Positions 42,696 through 51,365 of a DNA stretch of 64,000 nucleotides are shown in pieces. How positions within the stretch are numbered: the stretch's first letter is position 1; each line of letters starts with the position of its first letter. Location of the stretch: positions 108,506-172,505 of the forward strand of contig CAYGSL010000003.1 in the NCBI GenBank assembly GCA_964352475.1, read 5' to 3'. The translations under genes and the position numbers were made by a program. The stretch comes from JAUIET01 sp964352475. Its GTDB lineage: Bacteria > Pseudomonadota > Gammaproteobacteria > Pseudomonadales > JAUIET01. The notes under the pieces were generated by a model. That model made no database searches. It was not told the DNA's origin and saw only the letters and a list, made by a program, of their open reading frames with translations.

Positions 42696-45176
42696 TCAAT
42701 TCCGAACTAGGGGAATCCTATCCCCACCCCGCTTAACCGGCGCAGTATTAGAAACCGCAATCAAATCCGCCGCCATAAACGACGCATCCCTACGCTCAGC
42801 CGTAACATCTCCATAGGATGTATTGCGCATTCGTGGAATACGACCCGCCAGATGAATCAGAGCTTCCATCTGCTCAGGCCCCGTTTCCTGACCATGATCC
42901 GCGCCCGCAGCCCGGGTGATGGTTTCATTCATCAAGGTACCACCCAGATCATTCGCACCCGCTTGCAAGCAACGTACCACGCCCTCGTGGCCCATTTTTA
43001 CCCATGATGCCTGGATGTTATCGATGTAACCATTGAACACCAGGCGGGAGACAGCGTGCATCAATACGCATTCTCTAAATGTTGGCCCCTGGCGCGCCTT
43101 GCCCTTCAGATACATTGGCGCCTCGCTGGCCACAAATGGAAGAGGTACAAATTCAGTGAAGCCACCACTGCGCTTTTGTACGTCCAAAACACGAAGCAGA
43201 TGACGTGCCCAATGCTGATAACCCTCTACGTGGCCAAACATAATGGTTGCTGTTGTTCTAATGCCCAGCGAATGCGCTTCCTCAACCAATTGCAGCCATT
43301 GTGCGGTATTGATTTTGTCAGGGCAGATAATCGCGCGTACTGAGTCATCCAGAATTTCGGCAGCGGTGCCCGGCAAAGTGGACAGGCCCGCCTCTTTTAG
43401 GCGTTGCAAAAACTCCAGCGTAGTAATGCCGAGTGTGGCTGCACCTTGCCATACTTCCAGCGGCGAGAACGCATGAATGTGCATGTCTGGCGCGGCTTCT
43501 TTTACAATACTGCAAATCTCCAGGTACTTCTCGCCGGTGTAGTCAGGGTGTATGCCGCCTTGCATGCATACTTCTGTAGCACCCCGTTGCCAGGCTTCGC
43601 TCACCCGGCGTGAAATTTCTTCGTCACTGAGATCGTAGGGGCGGCCACGCAGGTTTTCACTGAGTTTGCCTTTGGAGAAAGCGCAGAACTGACATTTGAA
43701 GTAGCAGATGTTGGTGTAATTGATATTCCGTGTAACCACGTAGCTAACGGTGTCACCCTTCACCTGTTCACGCACCGCGTTCGCTGATTCGCAAACATAG
43801 GCAAAGTCACGACCTCTTGCTTCAAACAACTGCACAATCTCGCTTTCACTTAATTGTTCTCGTCGTTGGGCTTTGGCCACAATGTTCTCTATCGCTTCAC
43901 TCGCCGAAGCTCTATTGATGTGTGCCGGGCGATCGAGTAACTCGCTGTCTTGCTCAGGGCATTGAGAGTTGGAATCGCCAGTTAGCCAGCTGTCGACACG
44001 CGGCAAACCTTGCGCATCGAGGTGTGTTAACACGCGAGGTTTCATTTCATCATCCAGCCATTGCTCGGCATCAATGGCGAACGCTGGGTAAATCGTTAAA
44101 CGCTCATGCAACTGCTTGCCAGCATGGGCAGTTTCGCGCTCTAGCTCGTCCAGATGCGGCCAGGGTGCTTCCGGGTTAACAAAATCAGGGGTAACCGGTG
44201 AGACGCCACCCCAGTCATTAATGCCCGCCGCAACAATTTGTGGCAACACCCCTGGGCTGAGATTAGGTGGTGCTTGAATACTCATTTCCGATCCAAACAG
44301 AATTCTGGCCACAGCAATTGTCCATAACAACTCGCCAAGATCCGGCTCAGGCGCTTGATGCATCAAGGTGCCGGGCTTGGCGCGAAAGTTTTGAACAATA
44401 ATTTCCTGTATGTGGCCGTACTGCTGATGCAGTCGGCGAATAGCCAGCAGCGATTCAATGCGTTCCAGGCGGGTTTCACCAATACCTATCAAAATTCCGG
44501 TGGTGAATGGAACCTTAGCAATGCCGGCGCGCTCAATGGCCGCCAGGCGCGCTGCGGGTTGTTTGTCTGGCGAGCCGTAGTGCGGCATGCCTTTCTCGCA
44601 TAAACGCTGTGAGGCGCTCTCCAGCATAATACCCATTGATGCTGAAACCGGGCGCAGCAGTGCCAACTCTGCGGCACTCATGCAACCAGGGTTAAGATGC
44701 GGTAACACTGTGGTTTCTTCTGCCACTCGACGGGCCACGTGTGCCAGGTAATCAATAGTTGTGTCGAAACCCATTTCTTCCAGCGCACGGCGTGCGGTGC
44801 TGTAACGCAGCTCCGGCTTTTCGCCGAGCGTGAACAGCGCTTCCTTGCAGCCTTGTGCTTCAGCTTGCCTTACAGACTCCAGCACAGCGTCTACCGGCAT
44901 ATAGGGCAATTCGATTCGCTTAGGCGTTTGTGCAAACGTGCAGTAATGGCAAACGTCCCTGCACAAATGTGTTAGAGGTAAAAATACTTTGCGCGAGTAG
45001 GTCACCAGTTGTCCGTGGCCTGCATCACGCAAGCGCCCGGCCTCTGGAATCAGAGCGTCGGCATCGTTTAACACGGCAAGGTTTAGCGCTTGCTCATCGC
45101 TGAATGCTTCACCCGCGCGCAACAGTGTCAGCGCTTGTAACGCTGCCTGCTTATCGGTAATGCTGTCTGTAGCCAA
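42696..45176 (-). CDS. fbiC: FO synthase, fused CofG-CofH
   Basis: 826 residues from a TTG at 45176 (MATDSITDKQ), with GAGAG upstream. It has two radical-SAM halves. The N-terminal CofG-like half carries CRDVCHYC (about residues 72-79) and the C-terminal CofH-like half carries CYFKCQFC (about 485-492), each binding a 4Fe-4S cluster. The two together build the deazaflavin FO from tyrosine and a ribityl-diaminouracil precursor. The single-chain form is the one known from actinobacteria and from proteobacteria that make F420. It is the last gene of the npdG-cofE-cofD-cofC-fbiC run, 10 bases after cofC. Confidence 0.95.
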   Translation of the reverse strand: MATDSITDKQAALQALTLLRAGEAFSDEQALNLAVLNDADALIPEAGRLRDAGHGQLVTYSRKVFLPLTHLCRDVCHYCTFAQTPKRIELPYMPVDAVLESVRQAEAQGCKEALFTLGEKPELRYSTARRALEEMGFDTTIDYLAHVARRVAEETTVLPHLNPGCMSAAELALLRPVSASMGIMLESASQRLCEKGMPHYGSPDKQPAARLAAIERAGIAKVPFTTGILIGIGETRLERIESLLAIRRLHQQYGHIQEIIVQNFRAKPGTLMHQAPEPDLGELLWTIAVARILFGSEMSIQAPPNLSPGVLPQIVAAGINDWGGVSPVTPDFVNPEAPWPHLDELERETAHAGKQLHERLTIYPAFAIDAEQWLDDEMKPRVLTHLDAQGLPRVDSWLTGDSNSQCPEQDSELLDRPAHINRASASEAIENIVAKAQRREQLSESEIVQLFEARGRDFAYVCESANAVREQVKGDTVSYVVTRNINYTNICYFKCQFCAFSKGKLSENLRGRPYDLSDEEISRRVSEAWQRGATEVCMQGGIHPDYTGEKYLEICSIVKEAAPDMHIHAFSPLEVWQGAATLGITTLEFLQRLKEAGLSTLPGTAAEILDDSVRAIICPDKINTAQWLQLVEEAHSLGIRTTATIMFGHVEGYQHWARHLLRVLDVQKRSGGFTEFVPLPFVASEAPMYLKGKARQGPTFRECVLMHAVSRLVFNGYIDNIQASWVKMGHEGVVRCLQAGANDLGGTLMNETITRAAGADHGQETGPEQMEALIHLAGRIPRMRNTSYGDVTAERRDASFMAADLIAVSNTAPVKRGGDRIPLVRN

Positions 45177-45186
45177 ACGGCGCTCT

Positions 45187-45840
45187 CTATTTCATTAACA
45201 ATGTGTGTACATGTTCGGCCTTGGCCAGCTGCCCATGTTGCTTTAGCAATTGCAGGTCAGCAATTTCATCAATATCAAGACTTGCGCCAGGCAAATCAAT
45301 GACTTGCGATTGTATGTTGTGCGTCTCTGCGAATGCCAGATGTTTTGCCAAACTTCCTGTACCGTAATGAAACCGCATTGCCGCTGGCGGTGAGACCAGC
45401 AGGCAGTTTGTTCCGGCGTGATGTCGATCTGGCGCAATCGTGAGTTTAGGCTCACAGTTTACACTAGCATGCGCCGCCAGCAGCCGTTGCAGCTCATCTG
45501 GCTGCAATAAGGGCAGATCTCCATGAACGATCAACAGGTTTTTACACTGCAACCCTAGCTCTCTGGCAGTAGCTTGCACAACCGGATTTAACCCGACGCA
45601 ACCCACAGGTTCAGCAATCGCTGTTACCCCTATTGATCTGGCCACAGCGGCCGCGTCGCTATCATCGCTAACCAGCATTACCCGGTCCAGTTTCGCGCAG
45701 TTTTGTAAGGACTGCAGTGTATCTTTCAACATTGCTTCTACAAAAGCCGGTCGCTCACCGTTTTCCAGATGGGGTGCAAGTCTGTTCTTGCCGCCTTGCA
45801 AACTTCGAAAAGGCACAATCGCGATCGTTTCTGCAAGCAT
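45187..45840 (-). CDS. cofC: CofC, phospholactate/phosphoenolpyruvate/phosphoglycerate guanylyltransferase
   Basis: 217 residues from ATG 45840 (MLAETIAIVPF), one base after the cofD stop. The nucleotidyltransferase start VPFRSLQGGKNRLAP (about residues 9-23), HGDLPLLQPDEL, HHAGTNCLLVSP and SLDIDEIADLQLL are standard for CofC. It activates a three-carbon phosphoacid with GTP for transfer to FO. Whether that is 2-phospholactate, PEP or 3-phosphoglycerate cannot be read by eye; all occur in different lineages. Confidence 0.9.
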   Translation of the reverse strand: MLAETIAIVPFRSLQGGKNRLAPHLENGERPAFVEAMLKDTLQSLQNCAKLDRVMLVSDDSDAAAVARSIGVTAIAEPVGCVGLNPVVQATARELGLQCKNLLIVHGDLPLLQPDELQRLLAAHASVNCEPKLTIAPDRHHAGTNCLLVSPPAAMRFHYGTGSLAKHLAFAETHNIQSQVIDLPGASLDIDEIADLQLLKQHGQLAKAEHVHTLLMK

Positions 45841-45841
45841 C

Positions 45842-46801
45842 TTAATCAGATTCTCTGAGTAGCTGCTGCAGTAAGGTGCTGGCGAGCTGAGCCTGATCGT
45901 CAACAGAACGCATTATGGTTGGCATACACAATACCTGCATGCCGAGTTCTTCTATCTGGCTAGCCAATGCAGCGTCTTGCTCGTCAATGACAAAATGACT
46001 GATGACGCCCTGATAATATCCGGCAACACCCAATGCATCACACGGCAAATCCAGCTCTTGCAGCATTTTTGCAGCCGGCCCCTTCAGCGCCTTGCCGCCG
46101 ATAATAGGCGACACTGCAGCCACCGGCACGTCTAATGCGCCAAGGCTTTGTTTCATCCCGGCAAGTCCTAAAATCGGATCAACACTAACGAATGGATTTG
46201 ACGGGCACACAATCACGGCCCCGTAGGTGTTTTGCTGCAAACGAGAATGATAGGCCGGAAGCGGTTGGGCAGAGTCCTGGCCGTCAAATCGAAAGCCTGT
46301 CACTTTTGGTTCGCATTGCCTGGCTACAAAATACTCTTGAAACTCAAGCTCACCTTGCGCAGTATCAACCATGGTTCGCACCCTGTCGTTGCTCATTGGC
46401 AGCAAGGCGTGCTTTATACCAAGCGGCTCGCACAATGCGCGAGTTGCGTCGCTTATGCTCAGGCCTTGGCGTAGCAGCGCGGAGCGCTGTACATGCACTG
46501 CCAAATCTCTGTCGCCAAGTTGAAACCAGTTTTCGCCATTCAATGCGGAAAGTGTTTCAAGAAAATTCCATGTCTCGTTTGCTACACCCCAGCCGCGACT
46601 GCGGTCGTTAATGCCTGCCAGCGCGTACATAACAGAATCAAGGTCGGGTGCAATGTACAAACCCAGATGCTCAAAATCGTCACCCGTGTTAGCAACAATA
46701 TCGAGCTGCGCAGGTGGTAACACTGCGGCAAGACCTGCCGCCAGTTTGGCGCCGCCTACACCACCTGTTAGCGCTAATACGGGCAAATCAGAGTGGGTCA
46801 T
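45842..46801 (-). CDS. cofD: CofD, 2-phospho-L-lactate transferase
   Basis: 319 residues from ATG 46801, overlapping the cofE stop as ATGA. LTGGVGGAKLAAGL (about residues 11-24), VANTGDDFEHLGLYIAPDLDS and VCPSNPFVSVDPILGL are the conserved nucleotide and FO-binding segments of CofD/FbiA. It transfers the phosphoacid moiety from the CofC product to FO, forming F420-0 or an analogue. Confidence 0.94.
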   Translation of the reverse strand: MTHSDLPVLALTGGVGGAKLAAGLAAVLPPAQLDIVANTGDDFEHLGLYIAPDLDSVMYALAGINDRSRGWGVANETWNFLETLSALNGENWFQLGDRDLAVHVQRSALLRQGLSISDATRALCEPLGIKHALLPMSNDRVRTMVDTAQGELEFQEYFVARQCEPKVTGFRFDGQDSAQPLPAYHSRLQQNTYGAVIVCPSNPFVSVDPILGLAGMKQSLGALDVPVAAVSPIIGGKALKGPAAKMLQELDLPCDALGVAGYYQGVISHFVIDEQDAALASQIEELGMQVLCMPTIMRSVDDQAQLASTLLQQLLRESD

Positions 46802-47586
46802 AGAAACAAATCAAGTTCGGGGGCACGGATCAGCAAGCTGGCATTATCACCAACTGACGGTTGGACCGGAGCACCCCGTATCAGTACCACCGGAGCGCCT
46901 TCACTGGCCTGCCCCATCAGCAGCGAACCGGCCGCAGCAAGCTCATCAGCAACACCTACCGTTGTAACCCGTAACTCATTGCCGAACATATCCTGATCAC
47001 CGATCAGGTCTTGCACGGGCTGAAACCCGGCCGAGCCAATCGCGATGCCACAGGTGCCATTGCGCCATGCTCGCCCGGCGCTGTCATTGATAACAACGTT
47101 TAGTCGGCAATTCGCCGCCTGCTCCAGGTCTGCACGCAGATTAGCTGCGCTTTTGTCGGGATCTACTGGCAGTAACAGAGCGCGTGGCGACTCTTCAGAG
47201 GTTTTGATATTTGATTGATCTATACCTGCATTGGCATGCACAAAGCCAAGACGGTGGCGAACGATCAACACGCCCGGACGCTTTCGAACAACTGATTCTG
47301 ATTCTTGCAAAATCAACTCAACCAAACGCGGATCTTTATCAACTTCTTCCGCCAGCTGTATCGCCGCCGCGCTTGCTGATACGTCATTGAGATTACGATA
47401 TTGGTTTTCGCTCTTGGACACAATTTTTTGCGCAAGAACAACAACGTCGCCGTCTCGCAGCGCCAGGTCATTATTCCTGAGGCTGGCAAGGATCAGCTCA
47501 CTGAGCTGATCACCGGGTTCCACCATGGGAAAGTTGCTGAGCGCAAACATCTCCATGCGCCTGGCGTTTGCAGGGGCGGTCGACAT
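46798..47586 (-). CDS. cofE: CofE, F420-0:gamma-glutamyl ligase
   Basis: 262 residues from ATG 47586. VVVLAQKIVSKSENQYRNL (about residues 47-65), LIVRHRLGFVHANAGID and VVINDSAGRAWRNGTCGIAIG match CofE, including the GTP/metal region. It adds glutamates to F420-0 with GTP. It lacks the C-terminal nitroreductase-like domain of mycobacterial FbiB, which reduces dehydro-F420-0 there. No separate gene for such a reductase is in the cluster. Confidence 0.93.
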   Translation of the reverse strand: MSTAPANARRMEMFALSNFPMVEPGDQLSELILASLRNNDLALRDGDVVVLAQKIVSKSENQYRNLNDVSASAAAIQLAEEVDKDPRLVELILQESESVVRKRPGVLIVRHRLGFVHANAGIDQSNIKTSEESPRALLLPVDPDKSAANLRADLEQAANCRLNVVINDSAGRAWRNGTCGIAIGSAGFQPVQDLIGDQDMFGNELRVTTVGVADELAAAGSLLMGQASEGAPVVLIRGAPVQPSVGDNASLLIRAPELDLFL

Positions 47587-47605
47587 ACCAAGTGCCTGTT
47601 GAGTC

Positions 47606-48289
47606 TTAATCTAAGCCCGTAATGCGGATACCAGCATGACACTTGTAGCGTTTGTTGATGCTGATCAAAATAGAGGTCAAGGCTTCGGCTGCCGCCGCGT
47701 TATCTATTGGGCCGGCGTGAAAACCGCGCATACCGGCAGCTTCAATCAAGCTAATTACTTCGCTTCGTGCATCTACGTTATCGCCGGTTACCAACACATC
47801 ACATTCCAGACCATGCCCTTCCTGCAAATGGTGGGCCGCAACGTTCTGGAATGCCGACACTACTCGCACTGAATCACCTAGCAAGGCCTGGGCCCCAGCG
47901 CCAGCAGAACCTGCCTCGGGCAGCTGCACTCGTGCCACTTTAGGCGGAACCAGTGGCACCGTAACATCAACAAGTATTTTTCCCTGAAGCGCGCTTTTAA
48001 CATACTCCAGAGTGCTCAACTGATGCCCGAAAGGAACGGTCAATACCACCAGATCCGCAGCTTCTGTGGCCGCCAGGTTTTCCATTGCACGAACGGCATC
48101 CGCCGAGGCACCACGCTCGCCCATGACCTGCTGAAGGTCTAGCAACGCTGCTTCGGCTTTTTCCTGGGTTCTTGAGCCAATAATCACCGAGTAGCCTGCC
48201 TGCGTCCATCGCCGAGCCAGCCCCGTGCCGAGTGCGCCGGTGCCGCCTAGTATCGCAATTGTTGGAAGTGGCGTAGATTCGTCTGACAT
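47606..48289 (-). CDS. npdG: NADPH-dependent F420 reductase
   Basis: 227 residues from ATG 48289 (MSDESTPLPT); the frame is open 12 codons upstream. The Rossmann start AILGGTGALGTGLARRW and the following SVIIGSRTQEKAEA, with Ser-Arg to hold the NADP 2'-phosphate, are as in Fno/NpdG. VLTVPFGHQLSTL and DVTVPLVPPK follow. It passes hydride between NADPH and F420, so the cofactor made by the downstream genes can be reduced. It is the first gene of the F420 run, 19 bases before cofE. Confidence 0.92.
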   Translation of the reverse strand: MSDESTPLPTIAILGGTGALGTGLARRWTQAGYSVIIGSRTQEKAEAALLDLQQVMGERGASADAVRAMENLAATEAADLVVLTVPFGHQLSTLEYVKSALQGKILVDVTVPLVPPKVARVQLPEAGSAGAGAQALLGDSVRVVSAFQNVAAHHLQEGHGLECDVLVTGDNVDARSEVISLIEAAGMRGFHAGPIDNAAAAEALTSILISINKRYKCHAGIRITGLD

Positions 48290-48423
48290 AAAGAAAGCCT
48301 TGTGTAGACAGGCAGCACGCTGCACAGTCTTGTTGTGAAGAGGGCCGGCAGTTTAATGCGTGACCACCGATTGTTTCAAGCCTCTAGTCTTTGGTCTAAT
48401 AGCGGATACACAGAGAACAATGA

Positions 48424-49218
48424 GTGAGCAACGTGGAAAACAGCGTCAATAGCAGCCTGGATATGAGTGGCAGCACCGTAATCGTTACCGGAGGCGCCAG
48501 AGGCGTTGGCCGTGGCATCACCGAGGTGTTTCTGGCGGCAGGCGCAAACGTGCTGATCTGCGGGCGAACTGAACCCGATGAACTGCCTGAGGTGAATGGT
48601 AATACCGCCGTATTTACCCAATGCGATGTGAAAGACCCTGATTCTATCCAGGCTTGTGTTGATGCTGCTGTGGCCAGGTTCAAGCGGATTGACACTCTGG
48701 TCAACAATGCCGGCGGCACACCGCACGCGGATTCAGCCACCGCATCACCAAGATTCAACGAAGCTATAATCCGCCTGAACCTGGTGGCCCCGTTTACGTT
48801 TTCGCAGGCGGTTAACCGTGTAATGCAAGAGCAGGACAGCGGTGGTTCTATCATTAATATCGCCAGTGTCAGCGCGATCCGTCCATCGCCCGGTACAGCC
48901 GCCTACGGTGCGGCCAAAGCTGGACTGATTAATCTGTGCACTTCCCTGGCCGTGGAATGGGGACCAAAAGTTAGAGTGAATGCGATCACAGCCGGTTTAA
49001 TTCAAACGGAGCAAAGCCATTTGCATTACGGCGACCAGGCAGGTATTGACGCTGTGGGGCGTACCATCCCAATGCAGCGCATGGCGATCCCGCAAGACAT
49101 TGGCAATGCCTGCCTGTACCTCGCTTCGCCACTGGCGAGCTTTGTCACCGGCACCAGCCTGGAGGTGCACGGCGGCGGTGAGATCCCTGCCATTTACGAT
49201 GCACAGAATGCAACTTAA
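48424..49218 (+). CDS. Short-chain dehydrogenase/reductase
   Basis: 264 residues from GTG 48424; ATG 48463 (MSGSTVIVTGG) would also give a full domain. Cofactor motif VTGGARGVGRGI, structural NNAGG, catalytic Ser in NIASVSAIRPS and Tyr/Lys in YGAAKAG are all present. C-terminal VTGTSLEVHGGGEIP is the common SDR end. It faces the F420 operon head to head (134 bases apart), and could share its regulation, but SDRs use NAD(P)H; substrate unknown. Confidence 0.88.
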   Translation: MSNVENSVNSSLDMSGSTVIVTGGARGVGRGITEVFLAAGANVLICGRTEPDELPEVNGNTAVFTQCDVKDPDSIQACVDAAVARFKRIDTLVNNAGGTPHADSATASPRFNEAIIRLNLVAPFTFSQAVNRVMQEQDSGGSIINIASVSAIRPSPGTAAYGAAKAGLINLCTSLAVEWGPKVRVNAITAGLIQTEQSHLHYGDQAGIDAVGRTIPMQRMAIPQDIGNACLYLASPLASFVTGTSLEVHGGGEIPAIYDAQNAT

Positions 49219-49398
49219 GAACGACTGACCATTACGCCTAAACAGTCGAATGAAAATCCTTCAAATCGATCATTATTTCACCATATTCGTATATTTTTCA
49301 AACACTTAGCGTAGAATTTGTACGATCTTTCTTACTGCATAAAGCCGCTCTTGGTGAGATAATTCCGGGCTTCTAACACCGTTTTAGAGGTCTTGGCC

Positions 49399-49782
49399 AT
49401 GCCCGAACAACTGATGATTGCAATCGCCTTGCTGTGCCTGCTGTTCGTCGTTGAATACGTGCTCGGCTTGCTGCCGGGTGACCCATTCAAGAGCATCAAG
49501 ATTATTGGCAATGTTGTGCGTTTTCAGCGCAGTGCCATGTCCCGGCAATACAGTGTGCAAAAAGGCAGTGTGAAAAAGGTAATCATCACGCCAGGACACA
49601 TCAGTTTGAAGCTGGACCAGACCTACGGAAACAAGGTGCTTAACCTCAACTTTGAACGTCGGTACTCGCAGCAGCTGCACAGTTTTCTTTCTGAAAACCT
49701 GAGCAATGCAAGCTTCGAATTTATCGATGCTCGCCAGGACGTGGAAGCCACTGCCAAGCCATTCATTAGCCTGGTTGAATAA
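49399..49782 (+). CDS. Small membrane-anchored protein, unknown
   Basis: 127 residues from ATG 49399 (MPEQLMIAIA), with AGAGG 8 bases upstream. One N-terminal helix (MIAIALLCLLFVVEYVLGLL, about residues 6-25) precedes a soluble basic domain (GSVKKVIITPGHISLKLDQ, LNFERRYSQQLHSFL). No family recognised. The upstream 180 bases are AT-rich and could hold its promoter. Confidence 0.65.
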   Translation: MPEQLMIAIALLCLLFVVEYVLGLLPGDPFKSIKIIGNVVRFQRSAMSRQYSVQKGSVKKVIITPGHISLKLDQTYGNKVLNLNFERRYSQQLHSFLSENLSNASFEFIDARQDVEATAKPFISLVE

Positions 49783-49898
49783 CACGCCCACTAGCCGCAT
49801 AACCTGGCCCTGTGCCGGCACAATCACCATTAGTGCAACGACAGACATCAGCTACGCTTAAGCTTTAGCCGCGTTTACATTCAGGCGATGCGTCAGCG

Positions 49899-51365
49899 AT
49901 GAGCAAAACCGATAATTCCACTGAAATTGCCAAAGAAGCACTATCGCTTTCGGTCAGCAATTACTTATGCCGTGTCATTTACCTGGTGCGCGGAGTTGGT
50001 GTTGCTGCTTTACTGCAGCCAGAGATCTATGGAATCTGGAGCGTATTAAAAGCGCTGCAAGACAGCACGGCATTTAGCAATTTGGGCTCATCATTTGCCT
50101 TGCTTCGCGAAGTTGCATTGAACCGCGGTAAAGGCAACTCCGATGACGATTACGCCATACAGCAAACCTCGCTGAATCTGTCGCTACTCGTGACCATGGC
50201 GATCGCCGTTTTACTTCTGGCCCTTAGCTTCACACCCTTAATGCCTGATATTGGTCCAATTCTTCGGATCAGCCTGATAGTGATGATTCTGTCAGCAGTC
50301 ACCTATTACATTCCAAGGCAGCTGCAAGCGCAAACCGCATTCTACTTCCAGGCCCGCTATCTGCTTGTGTATGCCTCGCTAAACACAGTGTTTAGCTTAG
50401 TCGCCGTGTACTTCTGGGGGCTGGCTGAAATGTTATGCGGCTTGATGCTTGCGCATGTGCTTGCTATTGCGTATGTCCACAAAAATGGTCATTTGCAGTT
50501 CAGTCTTTTTTTTGAAACTTCACTTTCGAAAAAGCTCATTGCTGCTGGTTTACCTGTGATGCTCGGTGCCGCGCTGTTCTTTTTTCTACGCGCTGTAGAC
50601 CAGTTTCTTGTGTACGCTCTGATTGGCGGTGTGGCAGCGGGCTACTACGCTATATCAAATTTTGTTGCAATGACCGTAACCCAGGTGCCTGTGGCACTGG
50701 CAGCAACCTTGTTCCCGCGCATGATGGAAAGACAAAGCGATGGCGCGAGCCGCAGGGAAATCGAACACCTGTTCTTCGAGCCAATGAAATTCCTGTGTAT
50801 AGGCACACCAATTATTCTTGGCCTTACTTACTTTGCGATTGAGCCAGTATTAAAGTATTTTTTGCCGGCATATTTTCCAGCATTAGATGTGATACGAATT
50901 GCGTTGATCGGGATTTACTTTCAATCCATCTGGTCACTGTCGCACTCACTCTTACTTACCTTTGACAAACAAAGGCAGCAAATGTGGCTGGCGCTGCTGC
51001 TGATTCTATTTAATCTTATTATTGTGGCTGCCGCCATTGGGCTTGGTGGTTCAGTTGAAACGGTCACGTGGGTAGCATCTTCGGTCAGTCTGTTGTCGGC
51101 GCTACTGATATTGGTCTATATCTTTAAGCTGTTAAAGCGTCCTATGAATAGCAACTTGCAAACACTAATCGCGATTGCATGGCCAGCTTGCTACGGCGTG
51201 CTAGCCTGCCTACTGATTGATTCGCAATGGCACTTCAACTACAGCAAATATCCGCTGTTGATTGATAACATTGCAAAAACGCTGCTTTTTGCACTTGCAT
51301 CCCTACCACTCCTTGGATTGTTATGGCGTGGTTGGCAGCAGCGCCAACAAGTTAAAACTTTATAA
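49899..51365 (+). CDS. MOP-superfamily flippase, polysaccharide-type (Wzx-like)
   Basis: 488 residues from ATG 49899. About 12-14 membrane helices span the protein. The first section (ALSLSVSNYLCRVIYLVRGVGVAALLQPEIYGIWSVLKAL) is typical of the oligosaccharide flippase branch of the MATE/MurJ superfamily. It should move a lipid-linked or soluble saccharide across the inner membrane. No glycosyltransferase or Wzy polymerase is next to it, so the substrate is unknown. Its stop overlaps the methyltransferase stop on the other strand by 6 bases. Confidence 0.82.
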   Translation: MSKTDNSTEIAKEALSLSVSNYLCRVIYLVRGVGVAALLQPEIYGIWSVLKALQDSTAFSNLGSSFALLREVALNRGKGNSDDDYAIQQTSLNLSLLVTMAIAVLLLALSFTPLMPDIGPILRISLIVMILSAVTYYIPRQLQAQTAFYFQARYLLVYASLNTVFSLVAVYFWGLAEMLCGLMLAHVLAIAYVHKNGHLQFSLFFETSLSKKLIAAGLPVMLGAALFFFLRAVDQFLVYALIGGVAAGYYAISNFVAMTVTQVPVALAATLFPRMMERQSDGASRREIEHLFFEPMKFLCIGTPIILGLTYFAIEPVLKYFLPAYFPALDVIRIALIGIYFQSIWSLSHSLLLTFDKQRQQMWLALLLILFNLIIVAAAIGLGGSVETVTWVASSVSLLSALLILVYIFKLLKRPMNSNLQTLIAIAWPACYGVLACLLIDSQWHFNYSKYPLLIDNIAKTLLFALASLPLLGLLWRGWQQRQQVKTL

